Source: Isoetes engelmannii
Lineage: Eukaryota; Streptophyta; Lycopodiopsida; Isoetales; Isoetaceae
Direction: 5' to 3'
NCBI GenBank assembly: GCA_011763485.2
Contig: JAANSK020260383.1
Location: 1 to 33,692 of the forward strand
Length of the DNA stretch: 33,692 nucleotides
Shown here: positions 32,190-33,692 of the stretch, piece after piece
Layout: every line of letters starts with the position of its first letter
How positions within the stretch are numbered: position 1 is the stretch's first letter
The notes under the pieces: generated by a model
Database searches by the model: none
The model's input: the letters and a program-made list of their open reading frames with translations, nothing else
Told to the model about the DNA's origin: nothing
Position numbers and translations under genes: made by a program

Positions 32190-33140
32190 CTCCAGATTCT
32201 TGACGAACAAATGAAGTTGCACTTGGATTCGAAGTATTAGAAGCCAAATTCCATACCGATATCACTTGCATTTTTTTTTTCACTTCCACGACTAGGTATA
32301 TTTATGGTGATGTGCCTCTGCCTTATATGTGCCTCTGCAAGTATGACGGCATTTGTCACAGTTATTATTATCGATAAAGGGTTTTGCATTTGTTTGTGAA
32401 GCTCGATTTCTGGAAGAATGAAGAGCTCGAAATGAATAGGCAAGTAACATTCGAACAAAACCTAGCTTTATCTCATCGATGAAGCAAAACTATGGCTAAA
32501 TAGAAACGTAGTCCATGGATGAAAGATCATGCATAAACAAGTTGCCAGGAAGGTCCTTGAATAAGCTTACGTTTCTGTTTCTGCTACTTCTCCGCTTCTG
32601 CGGCTTCACCGGTTAAAGGGAGATTCCATCGCTCCAGCTCGTTCAAGAGGAACACGGGACTAGCATAAAGTAAGAATTTCTTGATTTTTTTTTAAATGTT
32701 AACAGCCGTAGATGGGAATTTCTATAAATCCAACGGCATAGGATAAGTTTGCGTGATGGCACGACACGTGGATAGCCTAGAAGTGCTAATAAATAAAAAA
32801 TAAATAATTATGAAGGTTTTGTGAATTGAGGAAAATTAAACAATAGCTGGATTGTGAAGGTTTAGTGGATCATTTCTGTTGCTGCTTGTCCTAGATTACG
32901 AGGGAACGTGAATACATTTTCAATATAGACTTCCGAACATATAATCTAGTATGCAAGAAACATAATGTATGCTCATGCCCAACATAGGTGACAAATATTT
33001 TGGTTACTATTATTTTTCTTCTATACCAAAAAAAATGGCTACAAAGGTACATTTAAACTGTTTGGATTCAAACAACACTAAAACCAAAAAATTAGGTAGA
33101 AAATAACTGACTAATTTTAGGAAGAAAAAGAAAAACAAGA
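32190..33140. other. Non-coding stretch upstream of the candidate minus gene
   Basis: It may contain the promoter and 5' UTR exons of the minus-strand candidate. A donor-like GTAAGC (minus) lies at about 32570, after a purine-rich leader. No TATA element can be assigned with confidence. The rest is AT-rich. Confidence 0.4.
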
Positions 33141-33144
33141 GTTT

Positions 33145-33350
33145 TTAAAATCACGCCACTAGACAGCATCCAACTGGACATGTGACCACACATCACACTA
33201 CATTGCGCGGTTGGGCCTTGCCCCCAACCACCTTAATTGCATCTGTGGGTTTTTGAGACCCAATGGGCGGTCTCGAACTCGAGACCTTATATTGGAAGAG
33301 CAATGACAATGCTCACAGATGGCAATATTCTCTTACCAATTAACTATTTT
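33145..33350 (-). mobile_element. tRNA-derived SINE, copy 3 (minus)
   Basis: On the minus strand, an A-box-like TTAATTGGTAAGAG (33345-33330 region) and a near-perfect B box GGTCTCGAGTTCGAGACC (33286-33269) are spaced as in tRNA promoters. The body then reads AAGGTGGTTGGGGGCAAGGCC, like copy 2's AAAGTGGTTGGGAGCAAGACC, then GCAATGTAGTGTGATGTGTG and CACATGTCC, as in copies 1 and 2. The better-kept pol III boxes suggest it is the least decayed of the three, or a different subfamily. Confidence 0.6.
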
Positions 33351-33626
33351 GTAACTATCAATGGATCACGAAATATTGTTAACCTAAAAGTAGGAATGCA
33401 CACATTAACCATTAGCATAAAAAATGAAGATGTCAATAGAATAATTAATAATTAAGGAATAGAATGTCTTATTAATATCTACATAAAGATCCTCCTATTG
33501 AAGTCAATATTTCATAAAGTTTGATTTCCAATCAACATGTGATTTATCTATCTATAAAAAGCAACTATTTGACTAAAACTTTTTATAGGTGTTGTGCAGC
33601 AAAGAAATTACTCCTATAGCTGTAAG

Positions 33627-33628
<2 letters not shown>
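33351..33628. other. Non-coding, AT-rich
   Basis: No gene or element recognised. Confidence 0.6.

Positions 33629-33676
<48 letters not shown>
33629..33676. repeat. CT dinucleotide microsatellite
   Basis: About 24 uninterrupted CT units close to the window end. The lack of interruptions suggests it is still length-variable. Confidence 0.98.
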
Positions 33677-33677
<1 letters not shown>

Positions 33678-33692
33678 GTAGGGGGGTGTGCC

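Noticed and set aside
33269-33345. A tRNA gene on the minus strand, because of good A and B boxes.
   Set aside because: No cloverleaf acceptor or anticodon stem can be folded, and the following body matches two other dispersed copies. It is a SINE.

Overview
The window reads as nuclear DNA of a land plant. It is AT-rich, gene-poor and full of nested, decayed transposable elements: copia and other LTR fossils, LINEs, a tRNA-type SINE family, a CACTA end and a possible Helitron end. Exons are short and bounded by GT-AG introns. The large intron packed with retroelements and the style of the LINEs would suit a fern or other non-seed vascular plant. That placement is inference; nothing in the sequence fixes the species. 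I see no bacterial genes, rRNA, functional tRNA or CRISPR array.

Layout. 1-641: an LTR-like fossil (minus), the first of three related copies. 642-3400: non-coding, with a polypyrimidine tract, SINE copy 1 and a 68-bp tandem duplication. 3410-4740: a Helitron-like 5' terminus and a ladder of related GCCCA..TGGGC hairpins. 4740-7870: non-coding with several local tandem duplications. 7870-8579: a copia 5' LTR with its primer-binding site (minus). 9852-10905: a LINE remnant holding ORF1 only, ending in a short tandem-repeat tail; a second, similar tail lies at 11086-11141. About 11736-13102: LTR fossil 2. 13103-16400: a 3'-truncated LINE with ORF1, endonuclease and reverse transcriptase through YADD. 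16646-20400: two plus-strand exons of the gamete-fusion gene HAP2/GCS1, separated by a 3.5-kb intron that contains a copia pol fossil and LTR fossil 3. 20401-24480: non-coding, with SINE copy 2. About 24481-26266: a GC-rich, 5'-truncated LINE with poly-A tail. 28043-28510: a CACTA-type terminus. 28619-32190: a set of exon-like segments on the minus strand that may be one unidentified host gene. 33145-33350: SINE copy 3 (minus). 33629-33676: a long CT microsatellite.

How it fits together. The best-supported host gene is HAP2/GCS1. Its two exons join in phase and encode consecutive parts of the conserved HAP2 ectodomain. Most of the elements from about 13 kb to 26 kb would then lie in introns of, or beside, that gene. 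The right-hand part may hold a second, convergent gene on the minus strand. Everything else is transposon sediment and simple repeats.
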